Shown here: positions 1 to 8,879 of the stretch, in pieces | How positions within the stretch are numbered: position 1 is the stretch's first letter | How the letters are laid out: each line of letters starts with the position of its first letter | Source: Symsagittifera roscoffensis | Taxonomy: Eukaryota; Xenacoelomorpha; Acoela; Convolutidae | Assembly (NCBI RefSeq): GCF_963678635.1 | Contig: NC_087069.1 | Coordinates: 11,719,186-11,783,185 of the forward strand | Reading direction: 5' to 3' | DNA: 64,000 nt | The notes under the pieces: model-generated | Seen by the model: only the letters and a program-made list of their open reading frames with translations | Databases searched by the model: none | What the model was told of the DNA's origin: nothing | Translations under genes and position numbers: made by a program

Positions 1-48
1 GTCGAACATTTCTCAGTGGACTTCTAAGGACAGTCGGAGCGCAATCAG
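1..48 (+). CDS. Partial exon, extracellular end of a single-pass membrane protein
   Basis: The window opens inside an exon. Read from base 2 it gives 15 codons ending ...KDSRSAI plus two bases (ag), followed by a GT donor at 49. The next exon begins with one base that completes an Arg codon, so the phases match across a 57-bp intron (49-105, ending TTTTACAG). The peptide is hydrophilic and lies just before the transmembrane helix of the next exon, so it should be the juxtamembrane extracellular stalk. Upstream exons lie outside the window and the family cannot be fixed from this piece. Confidence 0.6.
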
Positions 49-105
49 GTTTGCGCCCTGGAACAAGTTTTTCTTGTTTGACTATATTTGATTATTGTTT
101 TACAG
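49..105 (+). other. Short intron (57 bp)
   Basis: GT at 49-50 and TTTTACAG ending at 105, with a T-rich stretch before the acceptor. Phase 2 on both sides. It shows that very short introns occur in this genome next to kilobase-long ones. Confidence 0.6.
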
Positions 106-197
106 GGATGTGTTCTTACTGCTGCTCATTCCGTGTGCATGCTGCGGAGCTCTTGCCGCAGCTATCTCTGTCGCCGTCTACTGCATCCACAAAAACA
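106..197 (+). CDS. Transmembrane-helix exon of the same membrane protein
   Basis: After the acceptor at 104-105 the frame encodes Arg-Asp, then a helix of about 23 apolar residues (VFLLLLIP, CCGALAAAISVAVY), then CIHKN. A donor (ACA|GTAACT) at 198 leaves one base, which the acceptor at 6731-6732 completes as Lys, giving the basic block HKNKKKKR right after the helix. That is a classic stop-transfer signal for type I topology. If the intron is retained, the frame instead runs 20 bases further and stops at 215-217 (...SNFNLR), giving a protein almost without a cytoplasmic tail. The RD-plus-helix-plus-basic arrangement loosely recalls alpha/epsilon-sarcoglycan C-termini, but this is only a guess; no domain is visible. 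Confidence 0.65.
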
Positions 198-221
198 GTA
201 ACTTCAACTTAAGATAAATCT

Positions 222-425
222 AGGAGCAATTTATAAACACAAAGTTAAAATTGAGAAAAACTATAATCCAATTTATATCAGAAAAAATATATAGAATCTA
301 CGTGGATTTTTCAAAAATATCGAGGAGCAAGTTATAAACACAAAGTTAAAATTGAGAAAAATTATAATCGAAATCATAACAGAAAAAAAATTATTATCGA
401 CGTAGATTTTTTGAAATTTCATGGA
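222..425 (+). repeat. Two tandem copies of a roughly 101-bp AT-rich repeat
   Basis: The sequence starting aggagcaa..ttataaacaca at 222 returns at 323 with few changes, including the shared aagttaaaattgagaaaa core and the acgt.gatttttt end. The period is about 101 bp. It lies at the start of the long last intron of the membrane-protein gene. No coding potential is evident. Confidence 0.75.
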
Positions 426-789
426 TTTCATGTCGTTGTTTTTGCGTAATTTTGATAACTTCACAGGGTAGCAAGATACAATTAATAGTTAAATGGTCAA
501 AGCATAAAAAACAGGGAGTACTTTTTTATTGTACAGACCTAATTCAAAGAGATTTTTTTCTTAAAGAACTCAAATTTTGGAACTTTAGTTTAGTTCGCTG
601 TACATATGTATCTTATTCTTTTGTTTCTGTCAGTTTTTGTTTTGAGTTTTATAGGCTGGTCAGTTCCTTTTGTTTCTGTTTTGGTTTTTATTTGGTTCCC
701 TCACTTTCTTGGATCCGTCGGATCATCACCACGCCAAAATTTGTGACAGTTTTACGTCGATCTGCGTGGTGGCGTTTTGTCGTTTGTGC

Positions 790-1122
790 TTACTTCTGGA
801 GTCCTTTCGATCGTATCATTTTCCCGCGTGGATCACTTTCCGTCGCCGTTCTCGTTTCCGCTTTACTTACCACTGTCGCCGTTGGCGTGCATGCTTCGTT
901 CGCAGTGTCGTCTGAGTCGCTGCTCGATTCAGCAGTCCGTCGCTTCTTCTGTTTTTCCGGTGACTTTGTCGTCGTCCTTGCCGCTCGCTTGGCTGGTGCC
1001 TGTTTTTCACTTTGCGCCCTTGGCTTATCCGCCCCAGTGGTCAGACCGTCGGTTACATAGTCGGCAACAAGGTCTGCTGCTGTCCGCTTAGTGCTCGATG
1101 ATGGACCTGCGACTGCGTTCAA
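790..1122 (-). pseudogene. Basic Ser/Thr/Ala-rich ORF at the 3' end of the gypsy element
   Basis: A 110-codon frame beginning MNAVAGPSSSTKR and rich in Lys/Arg, Ala and Thr, with an acidic run SSSDSDD in the middle. It lies downstream of the integrase remnant on the same strand. It may be the tail of the polyprotein or a small accessory frame; no family is recognised. Its composition (few hydrophobics, nuclear-signal-like KKRR) differs from neighbouring AT-rich DNA, so it was probably coding once. The overlapping + strand frame at 452-1060 is its shadow. Confidence 0.4.
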
Positions 1123-1265
1123 CCGTTCTGGATCTTATCTAAATGCGACACTGCTTCTTCGTAATGAATAGCCGTTTTTCATTTTTACCGTATGCGGAGT
1201 TAATTTTTCATTTTTTGGTCATGTTGTTTTTATAGCTGGCTGGGTTTTTGGATCGGCAGGGTCTG

Positions 1266-1448
1266 TTAGCTGGTACACTGTGTACGCTTCCTTGGGTGGC
1301 TTGGCTGCTTTGTGCCGCAATTCGGGGGAGCCTTGTAGTGGTGATGTTCGATTTCTCTTTCAGCTAGATCCTGTTTGTCAAAAATCCGGGGGCCACCGTG
1401 GTTTTGTGGTGCCATTGAGAGGTCGCTCCGCTTGTCCCAGTCCTCCAT
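1266..1448 (-). pseudogene. Gypsy remnant downstream of the integrase core
   Basis: A 60-codon frame (MEDWDKRSDLSM... to a stop) on the same strand as the integrase, located where the integrase C-terminal region or polyprotein end would fall. Charged residues and ordered composition suggest formerly coding DNA. It is not long enough to name a domain, and the frame breaks on both sides. Confidence 0.4.
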
Positions 1449-1767
1449 CCGGAAAAGTTCGTCGTTTGATCTCCCGCTCTTCTCGACTAAAGCACACAGT
1501 TTTTGGGTTAATACTTTATTCCAATTAAAATTTTCAAACTGGGACGTTTTACTAGGTTTCTCAGCACCGATTTTGCTTCTCTCCCGAGGTGTGCTTCATA
1601 TTGAGTTAACTTTGTTTATTGTGAAAGACAAATCCTAAGGCGCTCAGTGCAATAATTAGCGGTTTGAATCGCTGTTCTTCTCTTCAGGTATGTTATTACA
1701 CAAATTTTTAGCGAACCGATTGTTCTTGCTACCATAGCAATTGCGCGATGTTCTCGAACTGGAGATT

Positions 1768-2250
1768 TTAACAATTCAATTTTCCCGTTTTCTCAAAATT
1801 TTTGTGTTTTTTGGAGAAGAACCCAGAGGCTTGGTGCATGTGAAGTTTTCTACGGTGTCCGTTAGTGGCTATATAATTTTTCAGGAATTTAGAGCAGACA
1901 GAGGTCAAAGGCCAGTGAGAAAATACATCGACGGCTATAAGGGCGTATTTTTTTCTTCCTTTTATGTAGCTAACTGGCCCCCAACGTTCCAATTGCACTA
2001 CCTCGTTGGGTTCCGTTGTTACATACGTTTTTTCAAGATTAGCCCTGGCTATATCTGGTTCCAGATTTTTCCGTGCTTCTAAGCAGTCCTTGCAAAATTT
2101 GGCCGACGATGCCGAATTTCTGTGCATCATGGGCAACCAGATGTCCTTGGAGGCGGTATACATTTTGTCGCAGCCATGGTGGTAGTAGTGTAGTCGGTTA
2201 AATATCAGGGTCGCCAGCGCCTTCGGTATTACAGTTTCGCGTCCATCCAC
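1768..2250 (-). pseudogene. Gypsy integrase remnant
   Basis: The 160-codon frame has the integrase N-terminal zinc-binding pattern: the HYYHHG segment, then two cysteines in KFCKDCLEARK. Next comes the beginning of the catalytic core, WGPVSYIKGRKKYALIAVDV and FSHWPLT, matching the family pattern around the second catalytic aspartate. The reading then degenerates before the DD35E glutamate region. The usual first-aspartate position reads LERWGP, so the catalytic Asp appears lost. The enzyme joins element DNA to the host genome; this copy cannot be functional. Confidence 0.75.
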
Positions 2251-3354
2251 AGGCAGTTTTCTAGGACCGCGAAGTCTGTGAAAAGTAAAAAGTTGTCCAT
2301 AATACTGTCTAGATTTGTGATTATTTACTTCGCTTTCCGGTTTTTGTCTCTGATTGCATCCCTAATGATCTTCAGAATTGGATCCTTCTTGATGTTCGCC
2401 CCACCGTTTTTAGAAAAAGTACGCCTGGGTGTTCCACTCTCCGCACCACCTTGCTGTCCGTTGATATCACTGAATCTATCCACTTGTCGGTGTTTATGAG
2501 TGGTTATGAGAGAGCGGAGAATTTAGAGGGAAACGAAATTGTCATGTTGAATTTCTTGAATGTTGTAGAATGTTGAGGCAGTTCTTCCTGGGGATTACTT
2601 CAATATCTGAATCGGAGCTGCTTGAGCCCAGTATTGAGACTGCATTAGAAAGGTGATTTAAGACTTAAGTGAGGTTAACGTTTCCTGACTGAATTGAGGC
2701 ATTTATTATTGCTCTTTTTTATCCGGCTTATCTGGTGTTGAAGTTAAAAAAAGTTTGGGCCATATCGTTGCAGTTTGAGTTATTCAAAAAATTGACGCAC
2801 AGAAAAGAAAATGAGTAACTTGCTTTTAGATCTTGAGAACGAAGTCTGTTTCTCCGTTTTCCACTCGTGCAAACATTACGCGATATGCAAAAATCATTTC
2901 TGCCATTGGCTAAAGTTTGCTCGCATGAATTCATGCCCTCAGCTGGCTCGCTTTGTTTACTTGATGTATTTGCATATTAACGGAAATTTGTGCTACCCTT
3001 GGCTGTAACGTAGTTTCATGTTTTTCTGCGCTCTATCGCTCCCTTTTGGCGCGTGTGTTCGGGAAATATCCTTATTTTTGACTTTTTATACTTTTTATGA
3101 TTTCCGTTGGCGGTTTTAACACTTTATTTATCATGTTTTTCTATGCAACTGTAATTGTAGAGTCAGTTTGACTTTTAGGGGGCGCATCCGACGAGGGGTA
3201 TCTTGATATACTAAACTAAAATTGATATAGGAATAATCTACCATCCAAATTTTTGAGCCGTAGAGATGTTCTATTTTAAAATCATAAAGCATAAATCTGT
3301 CGTATCATTGTATTTATCTACTGAAAAACTTTTTATTACCATTGGGCGAAGAAA

Positions 3355-3999
3355 TTAGTAGCATAAGTAATACTTTGTGATCTGAGATGACTGTATAAAA
3401 CGTCCGTAAACGTAATTTCTGTAAAGTTCTTGCGCCCATACGACGGCTAGTGATGCGTTAAGATATCTTGACGGAAATGATATAGGTTGCAAATCATCTT
3501 GGATGTTCTGTTTCAACATTGCGCCTAGGCCATAGTGACTTGCATCGCACACAATTCGCGTTCCCCGGTGTATCTCGAAAAGTTTAAGCTCAGTTTTGTT
3601 TGCCACTAATCGCTTAAAAGAATCGAATGCCGCCTCGCATTCGTTTTTCAAAATGAATTCGTTATTTTGGCTTAGAAGTTGTTTTAACGGTTCGTTAATT
3701 TCTGCAAGGTTTGGTAGGAACTTGCGTAAGCTATCCAGGGAACTCATTAGCAGTTTTAACTGTTTTCTGGTCCCCGAAGCTTTCAATTCATCTATCGCTT
3801 TTGTTTTTCGGATTATTGGTGTAATTTCGGTAAAGATTTTTTCGTGTTCCAGCCATTCGCAACTTGATTTTGCGAATTCGCCTTCCAAAGTTTTCATGAC
3901 GCTTTTGCAACGTCGAATTTCTTGGAATTTTCTGTACAAAAAAAATGTGTTCATTTGGGTTCCTTTTGCCTGTGGGACCTCCTTTGTTAGGGTACCCAT
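3355..3999 (-). pseudogene. Gypsy reverse-transcriptase connection and RNase H remnant
   Basis: The middle of the frame carries the conserved connection segment LRKFLPNLAEINEPLKQLL and the EAAFDSFKRL motif, followed by IVCDASHYGLGAML, which matches the start of the gypsy RNase H domain with its first catalytic Asp (DAS). The beginning of the frame, where the YxDD catalytic box of the polymerase should lie, does not show it. RNase H degrades the RNA strand during reverse transcription. The C-terminal part drifts into unrelated sequence. Confidence 0.75.
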
Positions 4000-4424
4000 G
4001 ATTTTTGAACCTCCGCGGGCGTCGTTGTAAGTCCATTCTGAAAGCTAAAAAAACCAGTAGACTTTCCCCCCACTAATGAGAAGTTACAGTGTTCGCTTGT
4101 TTTTGTTTCGAGATCTACTTGCCCGTACAGGTACGTTAAACCGAGAGTTGTAAAATAGACTTCCCCGTATTTTCTTTTACCAATTATTCGGCTTATTCCG
4201 TCCAATAATTCTTCTATATTGGGAATTTGATACTTGTTCTTGTGAACCTGCTTATTTAATTCTCTTGATTCAAAAGCAAGTTTTAAACTCCCATCCTTTT
4301 TCACAGTGATTACGATTGGGGACACGGAATGTTTATCCGAACGTTCTTCGAGTTTTACGATACGTCCCGCCTGAATTAGACGCGTTATTTCCCTCTCTAC
4401 TTTATCCTGTAGACTAATGGGCAC
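3987..4424 (-). pseudogene. Gypsy reverse-transcriptase palm/fingers remnant
   Basis: The frame begins with the typical entry segment (VEREITRLIQAGRIVK), then SVSPIVITVKKDGSLKLAFESRELNKQ, the gypsy fingers motif. The palm motif A position reads FTTLGLTYLYGQVDL: the expected catalytic Asp is replaced by Gly. The FxxGLxxxPAxxQ motif follows as FQNGLTTTPAEVQ. The frame then breaks into the next one at about 3990, before YxDD. The polymerase is therefore dead. Confidence 0.8.
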
Positions 4425-4500
4425 TCTCCGTTTTTTTTCAGTTGCACTGTTCTTAGTATGTCGAAGAAATCTGCCCGTACTTTGGCTTTTCGTATATGTC

Positions 4501-4749
4501 CTATTCTAGAAAACAACTTTGGAAACAACTTACAGAAGTCTGGTTGCCACTCATCCAACTCAAGCTCCTCCCGGCATTTGTGTTGTCCTCCGTCACTGTC
4601 ATCACTCGATCCCTCTGGACCAGCTCCAGTTCCAGTAAACGCATCAAATTGCCCCCTAAGATTGATGAGTGGTTTCCTGCAATAATTGAGATCTTCTGAT
4701 GAGTGACCCAACCATTGAGCTCAATCGTTGCTTGAGCTTTTCCAAGCAT
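4501..4749 (-). pseudogene. Gypsy protease C-terminal flap and linker remnant
   Basis: The frame contains a retropepsin-like ending: ATIELNGWV followed by SSILGGNLMRLLELELVQ, matching the second conserved loop (hydrophobic-LG-x-N/D) of gypsy proteases. It lies one frame off from the Asp-Ser-Gly frame at 4768-5106, so a frameshift separates the two halves of the protease. Downstream it leads towards the reverse transcriptase. Confidence 0.6.
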
Positions 4750-4767
4750 ATGGATTCGATTGTTGTT

Positions 4768-5106
4768 TCAACCCAAGAATTCATTCCTTTCTGGAATTAA
4801 ATGGATATTGGCTCTTCCCATGGCTCGTATTACTTCTGGCAAGCTAAAGATAGTAATCGGAGAGCCACTGTCAACCCACAACCACTTGTTTTTGCCACAC
4901 ATTTTGGCCAGGACTCTAGCGTTTTGAATTTTGATTTCGTTTACTCTCTGCTTACGTTTTATCGCCATTATCAAATATTTGCTGCACGCAGTGGACGAAC
5001 CGTATTCTCCATCAATCTCATGAATCACCCATCCAACCGGTTGTTCTTGGTTATTGCTTTCCATACTTAGCTTGCTCCGGTGGTGTTCTTGCTCTTCCTG
5101 CACCAT
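4768..5106 (-). pseudogene. Gypsy aspartic protease remnant
   Basis: Near residue 78 of this frame is the active-site motif WLWVDSGSPITIF, the D-S-G of retroviral-type aspartic proteases, preceded by a typical beta-strand (ARVLAKMCGKNK). The upstream part is Glu/Gln-rich and joins the gag nucleocapsid. The protease would cut the polyprotein. The downstream half is in another frame. Confidence 0.7.
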
Positions 5107-5149
5107 TCCAACTTGTCCTCTTCCTCTTCAATGGTTAGTTCCCGACATG

Positions 5150-5967
5150 TCCCACAGCATATCCTTCCGAAATCTCCTACTTTTCTGCATGCATTTCAAG
5201 TAGCATTTTTTGTTGGGCAAAAACTTAAATGTTCAAACGTAAAATTAGGAACATCGCAATTGTAGCATTTTTTTCGGGTTTGACCCCCTTGGTCCGTTTC
5301 GGCGTCCGCTTCGCCCTCGGTTTCGGAAATAACCTGTTCCCCGTCGAATATTTCCTCAATGGCTCCAACTTGATGTTGATATATGGCGCTGATGCCGCTG
5401 GCTTTCCCGTGTACGACTTGTACTCTCTATTCCCTCGTTCATAGGCAATCCTATTCACTTCTTCCGGCGTTTTTGCTGAACCCGATAACTCCTGCTGGCA
5501 ATCCTATTCTTTCATGTTCATAATAATTATATCTCATACACTTTCCGCCGCATTTGTGAAATTGCACCGTCCCACCAGGGCGCTGAGTTCCAAGTGGAAC
5601 CTTTTGAACGTTTCGTGCTCTCGTTGTTTGCGTCCATAAAACAAAACCCCCTTCGTGCGTCACGTTACGTTCACTTTTAAAAACGCTTTTAAAAACCCAT
5701 GTAGTCCAACACTCGACGATTTTATGTCCACTCCAGATTGCCTGGCTTGAAAAATCCGCTGCGCTTTGTCTCCAATACAAAGATAAAGATTCGAACTAAG
5801 TTTCTTCTATTCACGTCCACCGGCAATGCGGGGACTTGGGGAGCTGTTAGCGTGGCAGCGAAGTAGAAGTCGTCAGGATCAATTTCGTAATTCGCTATCA
5901 TCACCCCATGGATTTTCACAATCCATTCCACCCAGTAAGTCGTGGGTACAGTGTTATAGAATCCCAA
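5150..5967 (-). pseudogene. Gypsy gag region with double zinc-knuckle remnant
   Basis: Between about 5160 and 5270 the - strand reads KCYNCDVPNFTFEHLSFCP, followed after one stop by cysteine pairs (ACRKVGDFGRICCGTCRE). This is the CX2C...H...C pattern of paired nucleocapsid zinc knuckles. Upstream, the frames at 5225-5458 (KPRAKRTPKRTKG) and 5722-5967 (EIDPDDFYFAATL) look like basic and capsid-like gag parts but are split by stops and frameshifts. Confidence 0.55.
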
Positions 5968-6732
5968 AAGGAAACAATGTTCAATGGGCTCTCCCCCCGC
6001 TTTTTATCTGCTGACTGCGCTATGTTGAAGTAGGAAAAAGAGTAAAATGTTGAGAAAGTAAATTATGGTAAAGATCAACTGTATTATATCAAATTGAAAG
6101 CAAACTGCACATGTTATTTCAGGCGTCTCCAGACGTAGAAAGAACAGTGATTAGAAGAGAGACTGGTGGCCAGACATTCAAAAACTTTATATAAAATTAA
6201 ACCGTATAAATTGTACCCCAATGTCAAGTTGTTCATTGTTACTAGTTTTGTCCGCCTAATTTAAATCAGCGCTGTAGTATGACTGCGACGGCCGTTTTGC
6301 CAATCTTGTCTCAGTGCTCACTGGAGATATTCACAGAAAAATTTGTTTTGCTAGGCAGCTTTTTGCAATCCGGGAACATTTCTAGAGTTTTCTATGGCGG
6401 AATTTACTATGGCGGAAATTTTCAAATATGAAGATGGAGTTTTGGAAAACTAAAGCTAAAAAATCAGGATAGAAATTATGAGATTCAACCAGTTTGCTAT
6501 CAATTTTCCAAGTGAAATTCAGAGTATAAGGGAATATAGTACATAGATACCGAAAAAATTGACGTTTAAAAAATAAATCTTTTTTTGGCCCTGTGTTGCT
6601 TCTAAACGATCTCTCAAAAACCCACATTTTTCTAGTACTTTTCGGGAAAATGGGTTTTCACTTTATTTTTAGAACCTTAAGTATGTCATGTGGCATCCCG
6701 AAAAAAATATCTAAATTACAAGTTGATTTCAG

Positions 6733-6935
6733 AAAAGAAGAAACGAGAACTAAGTCACTGGCAGCGAGGAGCGGGCGGAACCATGGCTGGACTGATCCCC
6801 TTAAACTACACCTACCCTCCAGAACCGACTGCAGGAGAGCACCTGCATCCAGATCCACCGAAATACCAGGCTAAGCAGACTCAAACGTCTGATGAAGAGA
6901 AGACAGTGGCTGGCAAATATCAACGCATGGAATAA
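6733..6935 (+). CDS. Last exon: cytoplasmic tail of the membrane protein, with PPxY motif
   Basis: The acceptor GATTTCAG ends at 6732; two bases complete the Lys codon begun at 197, then 66 codons run to TAA at 6933-6935. The tail starts KKKRELSHWQRG, continues through a Pro-rich stretch (NYTYPPEPTAGEHLHP), a PPKY motif (PPxY, the ligand of WW domains) and an acidic/basic end (SDEEKTVAGKYQRME). In this frame the basic cluster follows the helix directly. The tail would lie in the cytosol and could recruit WW-domain proteins such as Nedd4-type ligases; that role is inferred from the motif alone. The long intron before it holds the gypsy element. Confidence 0.65.
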
Positions 6936-7870
6936 TCTGGATGTGTGAACAAACAGCTGAACAGATTCAAATTAATTTGAACAAAATGGCAAATGATAAC
7001 CATACTTAATAGCACATAAGGTTTTCTTGGGTTGTAAAAAACTCCAATATAATAGTATAAAAGAAAGAGTAAGAAAAAACAAAAAAATTATTGTGAAAAC
7101 TTGAGATAGATTAAATTATTTTGTTATCAGTTGCCAACAGAAAAGCAGATAAACAGATTTATGAAAAAACTGTGCAAACTCCAGCTGTTGCAAAAAATTG
7201 TAAATATATTGTAAACAGATGTAAACATTACAACATTAGAAGAGGAAACAAAACGAAGATTTTGAATAACTTTTTTATGATTTTCTTGTTTCTTTGCATA
7301 TCAATGATTTTCTTTTTAAGCTAGAACTCATCGACGCGCTCATCGATATCTAGGGATCAGTTGTTCAATTTATGTATTCAACTTATGAGTCGACTGTTGT
7401 ATTCTCTCCATTTTGTGAGTCGAAAAAAGTCCGCAATTGATTGCGTTTGTTTTTTCAGATCTATGAGAACCTTGATCAAATGATCTATAGCTGGGTGACA
7501 AAGGTTGGTTCATCGATGTCCACTGCCAAGTTGATTAGTCAAACTATGTCTGTTATTGACTTTGTGCATCAAACAAATTCTGGTACGGTCTTCAATAGTT
7601 TGATCGATTTCTCCCTTTTCCCTCACCCTTACGTCGCAGTGCTTGCACAAAGACGAAGCTGCAGTTCGCAAACACAAAGAAGACACCGTAGAAAAAAGCT
7701 CTGAAAAAAAGCAATTTAAAAAAACAACGACAGCAAGAGAAATCAAACTTCAAATCGAAACATCAAATCGAAACATCGGACTAGACACTATTAGTCTAAG
7801 CTCCTCGCATCTGATCTGATCGATGGTAGCTTTAAAACAAGCTGACAATAGCCACCAATAAAACACGTAG
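6936..7870 (+). other. Probable 3' UTR of the membrane-protein gene
   Basis: No convincing coding sequence follows the TAA. The first canonical AATAAA on the + strand downstream is at 7857-7862, a possible polyadenylation signal, though repeat-like sequence begins near 7640. The extent of the UTR is therefore uncertain. Confidence 0.3.
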
Positions 7871-8060
7871 AGAAATTGTTAATTTTTCAATGTTTTGAAG
7901 CAAAATAGTATCAAAACGAGAACTTTTATTTGCAAGGAGGTTTAGAAAAAAAAGGTGCATCAGAAAAAACACAACTATGCATGCTAACGCGCTTGTGTTT
8001 TGATCAACACTTTTTTACTCTTGAATTTAATGAACTGTTTTTTAAATGATTTTTTTTGCA
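7797..8060 (+). repeat. Interspersed repeat, related to 11190-11360
   Basis: Both segments share, in order, a CTCCTCGCATCTG-like start, a GGTAGCTTxAAAACAxGC block, GCCACCA, TGCTAA.GCGCTT.TGTTTTGAT and an ACTCTT...TTTATGAACTGTTTTT end. The shared order over about 200 bp indicates two diverged copies of one family. No coding potential is seen. Confidence 0.55.
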
Positions 8061-8345
8061 TCATTAAAAATTTAATACTTTTTTTCTTGAGGTACATCAA
8101 TATTTTTCAACCAAATGTGAGCAAAAAATTCTAACCACTTGGGATACAAAAAAGAATGGCTGGGATACGAAACAAAATGGCTATGATTGAACCCAAATGA
8201 AAAGAAAAAACCGAAAATTGAAAGAAAAAAATCTTCAAAAACTCGCAACGACCCTTCAACACCGAATAGTTTTGTTTGTTGCCAACATATTGTGAGTAAA
8301 ATGTTGACTATCGCTGGTAGAAACATACTCAACAGACTGTTGTAT

Positions 8346-8386
8346 ACAGAGGCGAAGCTGATCTTCACACCACTTGTGATACACAA
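8346..8386 (+). repeat. Palindromic 'GAGGCGAAGCTG' repeat copy
   Basis: One member of a short family: cagaggcgaagctg, a self-complementary ttcgc-like arm, then cacttg.gatacacaa. Other copies are at about 7652, 11041 (reverse strand), 14529, 14703, 30759 and 36280. The core can fold as GCGAAGCT/AGCTTCGC. Confidence 0.6.
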
Positions 8387-8734
8387 ATGATCGAGTATGA
8401 CTGAAATTAAATCAAACGAAAAAATCAAAAATAATTAAACAAAAATCTTCAAATAAAGCAAAAAATCTCAAAAATAGTATAACAAAAATTGCAAAAAAGC
8501 CCAAATAAATCCCAAACGAAACTACCCGCATCATCAAAAACTTTACAAGGAGCTTTTGGAATACTTTCAAATTTTTCAAAAAAGTCATTTTTGCCAGAAC
8601 TAAGCCGGCAAAAATAAGTTGAGAGTCAGTAATCTCAAGTAACTGAAAACAATCAGTTTGCGAAAATAAGGTCACAAAAGTCAACAGACGGCGATTGTAC
8701 GAAAAAAAAACGAAATTCTTGTTTCCAAAAAAAA

Positions 8735-8835
8735 CAGGTGCCGGCGGGATTCGATCCAATTTCCCTCTCAAGCAGTTTTGTTACTTCTACACCAGATGCG
8801 CCAGACGCTTAATAATTAAACTAAAATAATGCAAG
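8735..8835 (-). repeat. tRNA-derived SINE head (type C)
   Basis: On the - strand the segment contains an A-box-like TGGCGCATCTGGTGTAG and, about 40 bases on, GGATCGAATCCCGCCGGCACC, a near-perfect B box. The spacing suits an internal Pol III promoter. There is no intact tRNA acceptor stem, so it is a tRNA-derived repeat and not a tRNA gene. Confidence 0.6.
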
Positions 8836-8879
8836 AAAAAACAATCATAATAATTTATTTTAACGTGCACTATTACCCT

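Larger units (their letters stand above)
790..5967 (-). mobile_element. Decayed Ty3/gypsy-type LTR retrotransposon in antisense inside the host intron
   Basis: Reading the - strand, remnants appear in the order gag zinc knuckle, protease, reverse transcriptase, RNase H, integrase, which is the Ty3/gypsy order. The open stretches are broken by frameshifts and stops, so no intact polyprotein exists. The element sits wholly inside the roughly 6.5-kb intron (198-6732) of the + strand membrane-protein gene and accounts for most of its length. Flanking long terminal repeats were not recognised; any LTRs would lie around 6.0-6.4 kb and below 0.8 kb. Confidence 0.85.

Noticed and set aside
452..1060. 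202-codon + strand frame rich in Val/Phe/Ser
   Set aside because: It mirrors the - strand gypsy frame at 790-1122, has no domain or splice partner, and its first half is T-rich low-complexity sequence.
8412..8771. 119-codon Phe/Leu-rich - strand frame
   Set aside because: It begins inside a tRNA-derived SINE and runs through A-rich plus-strand DNA. The hydrophobic composition is the expected translation of T-rich sequence.
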